From contig NZ_FONV01000009.1 of the NCBI RefSeq assembly GCF_900113015.1, positions 434,001-498,000 on the forward strand: 64,000 bases of DNA, read 5' to 3'. Each line of letters starts with the position of its first letter. Position 1 is the first letter of the stretch. The notes beneath the pieces are model-generated. The model ran no database searches. It saw only the letters and a list, made by a program, of their open reading frames with translations, and was not told the origin of the DNA. Positions 1-7,784 of this stretch are shown here, one piece after another. The position numbers and the translations under genes were made by a program. Source of the stretch: Actinoplanes philippinensis (GTDB taxonomy: Bacteria > Actinomycetota > Actinomycetes > Mycobacteriales > Micromonosporaceae).

Positions 1-192
1 CGTCCACCGCTCGAAGGCCACCAGCGCCGCGACGACAGCGGGCGCCAGCACCAGCACGTGCCACCAGGTGCGCGCGTCGACCGCCACCACGACCACCGCG
101 GCGAGCACCAGGGGCGGCAGCGCGGAAGCCAGGTTCAGCCTGCGCAGCCGGCCCTGCGTCGCCTCGGTGATGCGCAACGATCTTGCGTTCAT
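1..192 (-). CDS. Membrane protein N-terminus, probably sensor kinase (partial)
   Basis: A start codon at 192 opens a frame of 64 codons that runs off the left edge. It has a short basic N-terminus (MNARSLRITEATQGRLRR) and then two hydrophobic stretches at about residues 22-40 and 44-60, joined by a short loop with WW. That is a membrane-entry topology. It is transcribed away from an ABC exporter pair (301-1912). In actinobacteria such exporters often sit next to a DesK-like histidine kinase, so a kinase input domain is the best guess. No catalytic region is inside the window, so the function is inferred from context only. Confidence 0.5.
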   Translation of the reverse strand, partial: MNARSLRITEATQGRLRRLNLASALPPLVLAAVVVVAVDARTWWHVLVLAPAVVAALVAFERWT

Positions 193-234
193 CCGTCCAG
201 TATTCGGGTGCCGCCGCCCGCCGGACAGTGACAC

Positions 235-258
235 CACGTCACCTGTCGCCGTGACGTG
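235..258. promoter_or_regulatory. Perfect inverted repeat in divergent promoter region
   Basis: CACGTCAC (235-242) and GTGACGTG (251-258) form perfect 8-bp arms around an 8-bp spacer, centred between the partial membrane gene and the ABC exporter. It fits a regulator binding site for one or both promoters; the regulator is unknown. Confidence 0.45.
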
Positions 259-300
259 ACGGCACTGACCGTACCCCGGAGAAATTGATGGTGTTGTGTC

Positions 301-1179
301 ATGCCAACTCCGGTCATCGCAGTCGAGAAACTGAATCTGCGGTACGGCGACTTCCACGCCGTCCGTGACCTGTCCTTCGAGGTACGCCCCGGCGAGCTGT
401 ACGCCCTGCTCGGCACCAACGGCGCCGGGAAGACCTCGACGCTGGAGATCGTCGAGGGCCACCGGACACCGACGTCGGGTGCGGTACGGGTGTTCGGCCA
501 CAGCCCCCGCGACCGTGCCGCGGTCCGCCCCCGGATGGGGATCATGCTGCAGGAGAGCGGCTTCTCCCCGGACCTGACGGTGGCCGAGTCGGTCCGCCTG
601 ATCGGCGCGCTCACCCGCCGTGACGACGACGCCGGCCGGGTCCTCGACATCGTCGGCCTCACCCGTAAGGCGGACACGGTGGTGGCGCAGCTGTCCGGCG
701 GCGAGAAGCGGCGCCTCGACTTCGCCACCGCGGTGTACGGCAACCCGGAGCTGCTGTTCCTGGACGAGCCGACCACCGGCCTCGACATCCAGTCACGCGA
801 CGCGCTCTGGGAGGCGGTCGACCGGCTCCGCGAGAACGGCACGACGATCGTGCTGACCACGCACTACCTGGAGGAGGCGCAGCAGCGCGCCGACCGGATC
901 GGGCTCATGCACCGGGGCGTCCTGCACCGCGAGGGCACGGTCGGTGAGCTTACCCGCTCGCTGCCGTCGCACATCCGGTTCCGGCTGCCCGCCGCCTCCC
1001 CGGCACTGCCGCTGCCGTCCGCCGCCGCCGGTGACGGCACGGTCGTCGTCGAGACGTTCACCCTGCAGAAAGACCTGCACCTGCTGCTCGGCTGGGCACA
1101 CGACCACGCCGTCGAGTTCGAGGACCTGTCCGCCGGTGCGACAGGGCTCGACGACGTCTTCCGTACCCTCGACCGTTAA
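301..1179 (+). CDS. ABC transporter ATP-binding protein (drug-exporter type)
   Basis: A 292-residue cytoplasmic ATPase that would energise the permease encoded next (1193). Visible motifs are Walker A GTNGAGKT at about residues 38-45, a Q-loop around LQESGF, the ABC signature LSGGEKRR near 131, Walker B LLFLDEPTTGLD near 151 and the switch histidine in TTHYLEEA. The C-terminal 80 residues are the variable tail common in DrrA/CcmA-type exporters. The stop is followed after 13 nt by the GTG of the permease, so the two form one transcript. The substrate cannot be read from sequence; the family usually exports lipids or antibiotics. Confidence 0.92.
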   Translation: MPTPVIAVEKLNLRYGDFHAVRDLSFEVRPGELYALLGTNGAGKTSTLEIVEGHRTPTSGAVRVFGHSPRDRAAVRPRMGIMLQESGFSPDLTVAESVRLIGALTRRDDDAGRVLDIVGLTRKADTVVAQLSGGEKRRLDFATAVYGNPELLFLDEPTTGLDIQSRDALWEAVDRLRENGTTIVLTTHYLEEAQQRADRIGLMHRGVLHREGTVGELTRSLPSHIRFRLPAASPALPLPSAAAGDGTVVVETFTLQKDLHLLLGWAHDHAVEFEDLSAGATGLDDVFRTLDR

Positions 1180-1192
1180 GGAGACCCGCACC

Positions 1193-1912
1193 GTGCTCGC
1201 CATCGCTCGTAGTGAGCTCATCCAGATCTTCCGCAACCGTCTCGTGCTGGTCACCAGCCTCATCATGCCGGTCGCGGTCAGTGCGTTCTTCATCTACCGC
1301 CACGAGGTCTTCGCCGCCCTCGGCAGCCTCGGCTACATCGCGGCCGTCATCATGGTGACCGTCGGCGCGTTCGGCCTCTACACCTCCACCGTCACGACCC
1401 TGGCGTCACGCCGGCAGAACCTGTTCCTCAAACGGCTGCGCTCGACCGCCGCCGGCGACGCCGGCATCCTCGCCGGCCTGATCCTGCCCGCCACGATTCT
1501 GGCCGCCGTGCAGGTCACCGCGATCCTGGCCGCCCTGGCCGCGGTGTCCGGCCGCCCGGCCGACATCGCGCTGCTGGCCGCGGCGGTCGTCGCCACCCTG
1601 GCCATGATGATCGGTCTCGCCCTCGCCACGGCCGGCCTGACGAACTCCCCCGAACACGCCCAGGTGACCACGCTGCCGGTCAGCCTCGGCGTCATCGCCG
1701 TGGCAAGCTGGGTCGGCATCAGCGGCACCGAGGAGCTGACCCTGCTCAAGCGCCTGCTGCCCGGCGGTTCGGCCACCGAGCTGGTGCTGAACGCCTGGAA
1801 CGGCGGCGTCGCTCTCGGCGACTCCCTGATCCTGCTGGCCCCGACCGCCGCGTGGGTCGTCGTGGCGGGCGCCCTGGCCGGCCGCTTGTTCCGCTGGGAG
1901 CCGCGCCGCTGA
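1193..1912 (+). CDS. ABC-2 type permease
   Basis: A 239-residue integral membrane partner of the preceding ATPase. The chosen GTG at 1193 follows GGAGACC and gives the typical opening MLAIARSELIQIFRNR, after which come about six hydrophobic segments (for example LVLVTSLIMPVAVSAFFIY and LGYIAAVIMVTVGAFGLY). Length and topology match small DrrB/ABC-2 permeases. With the ATPase it would form a two-gene exporter. The gene ends just before a strong hairpin terminator at 1932-1971. Confidence 0.85.
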   Translation: MLAIARSELIQIFRNRLVLVTSLIMPVAVSAFFIYRHEVFAALGSLGYIAAVIMVTVGAFGLYTSTVTTLASRRQNLFLKRLRSTAAGDAGILAGLILPATILAAVQVTAILAALAAVSGRPADIALLAAAVVATLAMMIGLALATAGLTNSPEHAQVTTLPVSLGVIAVASWVGISGTEELTLLKRLLPGGSATELVLNAWNGGVALGDSLILLAPTAAWVVVAGALAGRLFRWEPRR

Positions 1913-1931
1913 CGCCCGCCCGGCATCTGCG

Positions 1932-1971
1932 GGGCCGGACCGGCGACGCCCCCGGGCTGCCGGTCCGGCCC
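1932..1971. terminator. Bidirectional hairpin terminator
   Basis: A perfect 13-bp stem (GGGCCGGACCGGC at 1932-1944, its complement at 1959-1971) with a 14-nt loop lies between convergent genes ending at 1912 and 2004. There is no T-tract, as is usual in high-GC actinobacteria. Confidence 0.7.
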
Positions 1972-2003
1972 GCCGCACCTCGACTGCCGGCGGCTTCCCT
2001 CGA

Positions 2004-2414
2004 TCAGGATGGATGCGCGTCATACGCCCAGACGACGGCGACGTCCGGCTTCATGCGCAGCCACAGCGTCGCCGCGGGCGCGTCGTCCGGGAAGTCGACC
2101 CGGAGCAGCTCACGGCCTCCTGGTCCACGCTCGACCCCGACGGTCCGTACACCCGCGATTTCCAGATCGAGAAGCTCCGAGCCACCGTTCTCGGCTCGCA
2201 GCCGGAGCCGGACGACCTCGTATCCGGGCTCGATGTCCATTGTGACCTCGTAACCGGCCCGGGTCGTCCGAAAGGTCACCGACGTGTACGGCCACAGCTG
2301 TCGCCAGCCGTACTCGTAGCCGGTTGCCTTCTCGTCCTGGGCGTACGGATAGGTCGGCTCCTCCTCGAACAACCAGATCAGATCGTCGTAGTCGGGCACC
2401 GGTTCCATGACCAT
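2004..2414 (-). CDS. Hypothetical protein
   Basis: A 136-residue acidic, soluble protein. I start at the ATG at 2414 (MVMEPVPDYDDLIWLF) because the sequence upstream in the same frame is arginine-rich and not protein-like. It has no signal peptide or membrane segment and is rich in aromatic and acidic residues (WLFEEEPTYPY, WRQLWPYTSV). The second half looks like beta strands (VTMDIEPGYEVVRLRLRAE, ATLWLRMKPDVAVVWAYD). I do not recognise a family. It is convergent with the exporter operon and divergent from the substrate-binding protein at 2598. Confidence 0.65.
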   Translation of the reverse strand: MVMEPVPDYDDLIWLFEEEPTYPYAQDEKATGYEYGWRQLWPYTSVTFRTTRAGYEVTMDIEPGYEVVRLRLRAENGGSELLDLEIAGVRTVGVERGPGGRELLRVDFPDDAPAATLWLRMKPDVAVVWAYDAHPS

Positions 2415-2597
2415 CGGAGGATGATCGCACCCGGGCGCCCGCATCACGCCTTCGAGGCAGTCTGCAGAGCCGGCCCGCCGCCACCGGCCCTGACCGATAT
2501 CGGCGACACCGCGCCGGCGCTGCGGCCCGCCCGGCGAAGTGGAAAGTCGGCGATCCGTCGCTTCCGCGAACCGCACGCATGGAGAAGCATGCATGTC

Positions 2598-3626
2598 ATG
2601 CGAAGACTTCTCGCGTTGATGACGGCGGTGGCCGTCCTGGTGTCCGCGTCACCGGTGGCGGCCGCCGCCCGGTCCGGCACTCCCCCGCTGGTCCGGGTGC
2701 GTTCGGCGTCGCGATCGCTGCCGATCCTCGCGGCCCTGGCGAACGGATTCTTCACCGACGAGCACCTGAACGTCGACTACGCCCAGTTCGTCTCCTCGCG
2801 GCCGACGTTCATCCAGATCGACCAGCAAGAGATCGAGTTCATCGTCTCCTCCATGGACAACGCCATCAACTACCAGCTCAACCCGGGGAACCCGGCCGGC
2901 CGCATCCTCGACAACGTGATCGTGGGCGCCCACGATCAGGGACTCGGACTGGCCCTGACCGGAGCCGCGGGCCATCCGGACGCGTCGAGCCTGCGCGGCA
3001 AGCGCGTCGGCGTCGATGTGCCGCACTCCGGGTTCGGGCTGCCCGCCGAGAAGATCCTGCTGGAGAAGGGCCTGACCGCCGGCGCCGACTACACCCTCGT
3101 CGCGGCGGGCAGCACCCCCGCGCGTTTCCAGGGCCTGCTCGACGGCTCCTGGGAGGCGGCGATCATCAACGCCGAGGGCGTCGTCCGGGCCCGTGAGGCG
3201 GGACTCCCGGTGATCGGCAGGGTGAGCGACCTGTTCGACGCCTACCAGGGCGGTGTGCTGGCCGCCAATCGTGAGTGGCTCGCCGCCCATCCGGCAACAG
3301 CGATCAAATTCATCCGGGGGTACGTACGGGGCGTGTCGTGGGTTCTCGACCCACGCCACCGGGACGCGGCGATCGCGCTCCTGATCGACGCCGAGACGCC
3401 ACCCGCGCTGGCCGCGAAGATCTACGACCTCAACGTGGCCACGGACGGTCTCGCCCGATGCGGCGCCCTGAGCCCGGCCGGTTTCCGTGCCGTCCTGGAA
3501 CTGCGCGACGAGTTCCACGGCTTCGAAATCCCACAGGACATCGACCACCTGACATCACCCGAGGGCGGCCTGTACGACCTGTCCTATCACCATCGCGCGG
3601 TCCGCGGCTGCGGGCCCTGCCGTTGA
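2598..3626 (+). CDS. ABC transporter substrate-binding protein, NMT1/SsuA-like
   Basis: A 342-residue secreted binding protein. The N-terminus MRRLLALMTAVAVLVSASPVAAAA is a Sec signal peptide. The mature part starts like NMT1/SsuA-family proteins (LVRVRSASRSLPILAALANGFFTDEHLNVDY), followed by the usual interior (LRGKRVGVDVPHSGFG, EGVVRAREAGLPVIG). The start at 2598 has GGAGAAG about 10 nt upstream; an in-frame ATG at 2589 is possible. The family binds nitrate, sulfonates, taurine or thiamine precursors. No permease or ATPase partner is adjacent, so it is an orphan and its ligand is unknown. There is no lipobox cysteine. Confidence 0.8.
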   Translation: MRRLLALMTAVAVLVSASPVAAAARSGTPPLVRVRSASRSLPILAALANGFFTDEHLNVDYAQFVSSRPTFIQIDQQEIEFIVSSMDNAINYQLNPGNPAGRILDNVIVGAHDQGLGLALTGAAGHPDASSLRGKRVGVDVPHSGFGLPAEKILLEKGLTAGADYTLVAAGSTPARFQGLLDGSWEAAIINAEGVVRAREAGLPVIGRVSDLFDAYQGGVLAANREWLAAHPATAIKFIRGYVRGVSWVLDPRHRDAAIALLIDAETPPALAAKIYDLNVATDGLARCGALSPAGFRAVLELRDEFHGFEIPQDIDHLTSPEGGLYDLSYHHRAVRGCGPCR

Positions 3627-3641
3627 CGCGCCGAAGGGTGC

Positions 3642-3935
3642 TCATCGAGTGGCGGACCACCGCTCCGCGAGGCGCGTCGTCAACAGCGCCTCGCGGTCGG
3701 ACGCCGGGATGCTGCCGTCGCTCAACTCAGGGAACTCCCCGATCAGCCGGACCTTCAACTCGAACCTCAGATCGGCCTCGGCGGGCCCGGGAGACACCTG
3801 CGCGTCACCGGCCGTCGGCGCCACGCCGGGTCCGGCATGAGCGGCGTGCGGATCCAGCATCGTGACGGCGAAGGCGGCGAGCACGCCGGCCATCAAGCCA
3901 CGACGCCACGACTCCATCCGGTCGACGGCGGGCAC
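3642..3935 (-). CDS. Small secreted or membrane-anchored protein
   Basis: A 97-residue protein starting at GTG 3935, five nt after a good GGGAGG ribosome site. Residues 10-34 form a signal peptide ending in the cleavage-like motif AHA-GPG. The exported part (about 60 residues) contains RFELKVRLIGEFPELSDGSIP and is charged, with no cysteines. I do not recognise a family. It is convergent with the substrate-binding protein, with 15 nt between stops. The 287 bases upstream (3936-4222) show no convincing gene. Confidence 0.6.
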   Translation of the reverse strand: MPAVDRMESWRRGLMAGVLAAFAVTMLDPHAAHAGPGVAPTAGDAQVSPGPAEADLRFELKVRLIGEFPELSDGSIPASDREALLTTRLAERWSATR

Positions 3936-4222
3936 AACGACCTCCCTCGGCCTGTGTCAGGAGTAGATCCAGGCAGGTCACAGTACGTGCGACAGCGGTC
4001 TTCGGATCATCCTTCCAACGATCACGACCCGGTACCGCTCCGAAGCCCGCAACGTCGCGGAGGCCCGCGTGCGCCTGCCGGAGGCCGGTCGATCAGCAGC
4101 ACCGCTTCCAGCCCCCGTCGCCGGCAGCGCGTTCGACGATGCGGAAACGGACCGGCTCATGGGTGACGCAGCGGCAGGCACGGCCCGCTCGTCGGGAGGA
4201 CCGCTTCGGGAACCGGCCTGGC

Positions 4223-5470
4223 CTATGGCCGTGAGGATGCGCGCGAGCAGGCCGCGATCGCGGTGGCCGCGGCGGCGCAGCAGATCGCGATGGCCACGAG
4301 CACCGGGGTGTACGAATGGGTTGCGGTGTGCAGTGCGGCCGCGGCCAGTGGGGCGCCGGCCTTGGCGAGGGTCATCGGCGCGACCAGGATGCCGGCGAGG
4401 GTGGCGTAGCGGCGGGTGTCGTAGCGCTCGGCGAGGATGACGGGTTTGGCGATGGTGGCCACGCCCAATCCGAGCCCGAACCCGGCGACCGCCAGGACCG
4501 CGCCGCCCGCGCCGGCGCCGACGGCCGGGAGCAGCAGGGTCGCGGCGGCCTGGACCGCGAAGACGCCCGCGGTGACGGTGGTGGTCCGGCAGCGGCGTCG
4601 CAGGCCGGTGGTGATCAGCCGCCCGGCGACGGACAGCACGCCGAGCAGCCCGGCGACGGTGGCGGCGAAGGCGGGCGGGTGGCCCCAGCCGATGAGGGCG
4701 GCGATCAGCAGCACGGTGTAGGCGCTGGTCGCCGTCGTGTGGGCGGTGAACCCGGCCGCCAGGAGCCAGAATCCCCGATCGGCCAGCGCGGCCCGGACAG
4801 CCCGCATGCCGGTGTCGCGGTCCCGCGTCGTGGCGTGGCCGCCCGCTGGTGGAGGCCGGACGACGGCGGCGTGCAGCGGTGCCGTGACGGCGTGGATGCC
4901 GGCGAGGATCAGCAGCGCGGTGCGCCAGCCGTGCTGGGCGGTGAGCCAGCCGGTCAGCGGCAGGAAGACGGTGCTGGCGAAGCCGGCGACCACGGTCAGC
5001 GCGAGCAGCGCCGGCGAGCGGCTGTCCGGCCGGTGCCAGGCGATGATCACGGCGAACGCGGCTTCGTAGAGGCTGGCCGCCGACGCGGCGCCGACACCGA
5101 TCTGCACCGCGTACAGCTGCCACAGCTGGCCGGCCTGCGACCACGCCACCAGCATCACTGTCCCGAGCAGCGACCCCGCGGCCATCAGCGCCCGGCCGCC
5201 GTGACGGTCCAGCCGGCGGCCGATCGGCACGGCCAGGACCGCTGAGGTGAGCACGGAGGCGGTGAACGCGCCGGTCACGGCGGTGGTTGAGGTGTGCAGG
5301 TCGGCGGCGATCGGGACGAGGAACACGGCGAAGGCGTAGTAGAGGGTGCCGTAGCCGATGGTCTGAGTGATCGCCAGCGCGGCCACCAGGGTCCGGTTGC
5401 CGTGTTCCGACGGGCGGTGCCCGCCGGCCGTGGGGCCGGCGGGCACCGGGGCGCCGGTCGGGCGGTTCAC
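4223..5470 (-). CDS. MFS transporter of the arsenic island
   Basis: A 415-residue major facilitator with 12 predicted helices (opening LVAALAITQTIGYGTLYYAFAVFLVPI, motif-A-like GRRLDRHGGR in loop 2-3). Its GTG start at 5470 overlaps the TGA of the upstream flavoprotein (GTGA), so the pair is translationally coupled. No ArsB or Acr3 pump is encoded in the island, so this MFS is the best candidate for exporting the flavoprotein product or an arsenical; that role is inference. It is not obviously ArsJ, since no GAPDH gene accompanies it. A 14-bp hairpin lies within its first codons (5416-5447). Confidence 0.85.
   Translation of the reverse strand: MNRPTGAPVPAGPTAGGHRPSEHGNRTLVAALAITQTIGYGTLYYAFAVFLVPIAADLHTSTTAVTGAFTASVLTSAVLAVPIGRRLDRHGGRALMAAGSLLGTVMLVAWSQAGQLWQLYAVQIGVGAASAASLYEAAFAVIIAWHRPDSRSPALLALTVVAGFASTVFLPLTGWLTAQHGWRTALLILAGIHAVTAPLHAAVVRPPPAGGHATTRDRDTGMRAVRAALADRGFWLLAAGFTAHTTATSAYTVLLIAALIGWGHPPAFAATVAGLLGVLSVAGRLITTGLRRRCRTTTVTAGVFAVQAAATLLLPAVGAGAGGAVLAVAGFGLGLGVATIAKPVILAERYDTRRYATLAGILVAPMTLAKAGAPLAAAALHTATHSYTPVLVAIAICCAAAATAIAACSRASSRP
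5416..5447. other. Strong hairpin inside the start region of the MFS gene
   Basis: GGTGCCCGCCGGCC (5416-5429) pairs perfectly over 14 bp with 5434-5447 across a GTGG loop. It begins about 8 codons after the MFS start and could lower expression of the transporter relative to the coupled upstream gene. It could also be a by-product of GC-rich codons for a Pro/Gly/Ala linker. Confidence 0.5.
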
Positions 5471-7218
5471 GAGCAGCAGCCGCCGCCGGTGGAGCTGGTG
5501 AGGCTGATCAGGCCGGTGACGCTGGGCAGGGCGCCGGGCCGGTCGGCCAGTGCGGCGATCTGCAGGGCGGTCTCGTGGTCGAGGCCGATCCGGTCGGCGG
5601 CCGCGCGGACGGCGTCGCCGGGGCCGGACGCGGTGGGCAGCAGCGACATGGTGGCGTCGGCCAGCGCGACCGGAACGTCCGGGCTGAGGCCGAAACGGGC
5701 GGCGACCTCGCGGGCGGCGTTCTCGGCGACGAGGCTGGAGCTGCACACGCCGGTCTCGGGCAGGTCGAGCCGTACGTCGTCGGCGGCGTCGAAGTCCCCG
5801 GCGAGCGCGGCGGCGATGGATCGGACCTGCTCGTATCCGGTGGCCATCAGGAAGGTCGGCGCGCGGCCGTAGGACTTCATGCCGACGGCGTAGTAGTTCG
5901 GCTCGGGCTGGCCGAGCTCGCGGTGACCGTGCGGGGCGACGGTGCCGCAGGAGTGCTGGTTGGGGTCGATCAGCTCGGCCAGGGTGCGGGTGCAGCCGAG
6001 GATCGGGTCCAGGTCCAGGCGCAGCTCGCCGGTGATGCCGTGGTCCGGGCGGAACCCGGTCGCCGACACGACACGGTCGGCGGTGAGGGTGCGCCCGTCG
6101 GCGGCGACCAGCGTGATGCCGCCGGTCCCGCGACGCACGGTGTGCACGCCGAACCCGGTGACCAGGGTGAGTCTGCCGGTGTCGACCAGGGCGTGCAGGC
6201 CGGAGCCGAGGGCGCCGCGGGCGGGCAACTGGTCGGCGTCCTCCCCGCCGAAGGCTCGCTGGGCGGAGCCGCCGCGCACTGCCCAGGTGATGCGGGTGCC
6301 GGGTTCGGTCTCGGCCAGGCGGGCCAGGTCGAGCAGGGTGTTGGCGGCCGAGTGCCCGGCGCCGACGACGATGGTGTGCTTGCCGGCGTGCTGCTCGCGG
6401 GCGGCGCCGAGCACGTCGGGCAGGGCATGGTCGATGCTGTCGGCGGCCTCCGGCTCGCCGTGGGAGGGCAGTCCGTTGGCGCCGAGCGGGTTCGGGGTGC
6501 GCCAGGTGCCGGACGCGTCGATGATCGCGCTCGCGGTGACCTCGGTGCCGTCGGCGAGACGGACGACGAAGGGCAGGTCGGCGCGGCCGGGGGTACGCAC
6601 GCGGTCGGCGCCGACGCGGCTGATCGCGGTCACCCGGGCCCCGAGGCGCAGGTGCGCGGCGATGGCGGGCAACGTGGCCAGCGGCTGCAGATAGGCGTCG
6701 ACCAGCTCGGCGCCGGTGGGCAGACCTTCGTCGTCGGGCGCGGCCCAGCCGGCGGCGTCGAGCAGGCGGCGCGCCGCGGCGTCGATGTCGTAGCGCCACG
6801 GGCTGAACAGGCCGACGTGGGCCCACTGCCGGACCGAGGCGCCGACCTGGTCACCGGCCTCCAGGACCAGGAAGGCGACAGCCCGCTCGTGCAGGTGCGC
6901 CGCGGCGGCCAGCCCGACCGGCCCGGCGCCGATCACCACCACCGGCAGGCCCTCCGGCCGGCCCCCGGTCACGACGGCCGGGGCCGGCAGTGGTCCCCCC
7001 GCGCCGGTCGTGTCGGCGCGTCCGCTGCGGCCGGCCTGCCGGGGTGGGGCCTGCTGGTCGGGCGGGCCGTCAGCGCCGCAGCACCCGGCGCCGCCGGTGA
7101 CCGCCTGCTCCTTGGCGTGCGGGGCGCAGCAGGCGTCGGCTGCCGCGGCCTCTTCGGCGGTGCCGCAACACGGGTGCTGCCCGGCAGCCGGGATGGTGCT
7201 CGAAGCGTCGCCACTCAT
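5467..7218 (-). CDS. arsO: Arsenic-island FAD-dependent monooxygenase-like flavoprotein with Cys-pair tails (ArsO-like)
   Basis: A 583-residue flavoprotein. I start at ATG 7218, behind GAGGAGG. Residues 1-50 carry three vicinal cysteine pairs (C17-C18, C30-C31, C46-C47), then an Ala/Pro/Gly linker. A Rossmann FAD motif VVVIGAGPVGLAAA lies near 93-106 and a second nucleotide-binding GAGHSA near 270, as in flavin monooxygenases and disulfide-reductase-like proteins. The protein ends in GGGCCS, a fourth pair. Flavin monooxygenases called ArsO occur in actinobacterial ars clusters; the cysteine pairs recall the As(III)-binding pairs of ArsD. It is divergent from arsR and shares the operator region at 7219-7358. 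Substrate and reaction are inferred. Confidence 0.75.
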   Translation of the reverse strand: MSGDASSTIPAAGQHPCCGTAEEAAAADACCAPHAKEQAVTGGAGCCGADGPPDQQAPPRQAGRSGRADTTGAGGPLPAPAVVTGGRPEGLPVVVIGAGPVGLAAAAHLHERAVAFLVLEAGDQVGASVRQWAHVGLFSPWRYDIDAAARRLLDAAGWAAPDDEGLPTGAELVDAYLQPLATLPAIAAHLRLGARVTAISRVGADRVRTPGRADLPFVVRLADGTEVTASAIIDASGTWRTPNPLGANGLPSHGEPEAADSIDHALPDVLGAAREQHAGKHTIVVGAGHSAANTLLDLARLAETEPGTRITWAVRGGSAQRAFGGEDADQLPARGALGSGLHALVDTGRLTLVTGFGVHTVRRGTGGITLVAADGRTLTADRVVSATGFRPDHGITGELRLDLDPILGCTRTLAELIDPNQHSCGTVAPHGHRELGQPEPNYYAVGMKSYGRAPTFLMATGYEQVRSIAAALAGDFDAADDVRLDLPETGVCSSSLVAENAAREVAARFGLSPDVPVALADATMSLLPTASGPGDAVRAAADRIGLDHETALQIAALADRPGALPSVTGLISLTSSTGGGCCS

Positions 7219-7283
7219 CGCGGGCCCTCCTCGTGAGGTCAAGGTCGTTCCGGGTGCGGGAGATCCGATGTCACGCCACCCGG

Positions 7284-7301
7284 ATTCGACAATCTTCGAA
7301 T
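7284..7301. promoter_or_regulatory. Candidate ArsR operator in divergent ars promoter
   Basis: ATTCGA-N6-TCGAAT is a perfect palindrome midway between the flavoprotein (start 7218) and arsR (start 7359). Its size and place fit an ArsR-family operator acting on both promoters. Confidence 0.6.
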
Positions 7302-7309
7302 CCGATGTC

Positions 7310-7371
7310 TGTCGAAACCACGCTTGCACGCGAATTCGATATCTGTCAACCTCGACGCATGTCGAAACCAC
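7310..7371. repeat. 12-bp direct repeat around the arsR start
   Basis: TGTCGAAACCAC occurs at 7310-7321 and again at 7360-7371, the second copy overlapping the arsR start codon. Together with GATGTCTGTC and GATATCTGTC nearby, this suggests more than one repressor-binding unit. Confidence 0.5.
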
Positions 7372-7727
7372 CGACCGTGTCATCCACCGCCGAAGACGTC
7401 CCGTGCTGCACGCCGATGGCGTTCGAGCGCATCCCGGCGGAGATGTCCGGCACGCTCGCGCAGGCGTTCAAGGCGCTCGGCGACCCGATCCGGCTGCAGC
7501 TCATGTCGATGATCGCGTCCGCGCCGGGCGGCGAGATCTGCGTCTGCGACCTGACCCCGGCATTCACCGTCTCCGGGACGACCATCTCGCATCACCTCAA
7601 GGTGCTGCGAGAGGCCGGCCTGGTCGACGCCGAGCGCCGCGCCAGCTGGGTCTACTACCGGCCCCGGCCCGCACTGATGCGACAGCTGTCGGCGCTGCTG
7701 GCCGTCGACCAGCCCGCGAACGCCTGA
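7359..7727 (+). CDS. arsR: ArsR-family arsenic-responsive repressor
   Basis: A 122-residue winged-helix repressor. The ATG at 7359 gives MSKPPTVSSTAEDVPCC. The classic As(III)/Sb(III) site ICVCDL is at residues 60-65 (C61, C63), an extra vicinal pair C16-C17 lies in the N-terminal tail, and the recognition helix is TVSGTTISHHLKVLREAGLV. These features place it with inducible arsenite repressors. It heads the rightward ars genes and probably represses both divergent promoters through 7284-7301. No Shine-Dalgarno is seen, and the transcript may be leaderless. Confidence 0.9.
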   Translation: MSKPPTVSSTAEDVPCCTPMAFERIPAEMSGTLAQAFKALGDPIRLQLMSMIASAPGGEICVCDLTPAFTVSGTTISHHLKVLREAGLVDAERRASWVYYRPRPALMRQLSALLAVDQPANA

Positions 7728-7770
7728 CCGTTTCCCGCCCGCAGGCCCTTGCCCCGGCACGATAGGTCAG

Positions 7771-7779
7771 CAATTATTG
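7771..7779. promoter_or_regulatory. AT-rich palindrome before the ArsR-ArsC fusion
   Basis: CAATTATTG is a perfect palindrome in an otherwise GC-rich stretch, six nt before the ATG at 7785. It could be an operator and/or the -10 region of a leaderless promoter. Confidence 0.4.
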
Positions 7780-7784
7780 AGTCA

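Noticed and set aside
5471-6826. Apparent long N-terminal extension of the MFS transporter
   Set aside because: The extension is Arg/Pro/His-rich and overlaps the flavoprotein in another frame. The GTG at 5470, coupled to the flavoprotein stop, gives a normal MFS N-terminus.
5575-7236. 553-codon plus-strand open frame
   Set aside because: It is antisense to the cysteine-rich flavoprotein, with Gly/Ala/Val-rich low-complexity composition and no motif.
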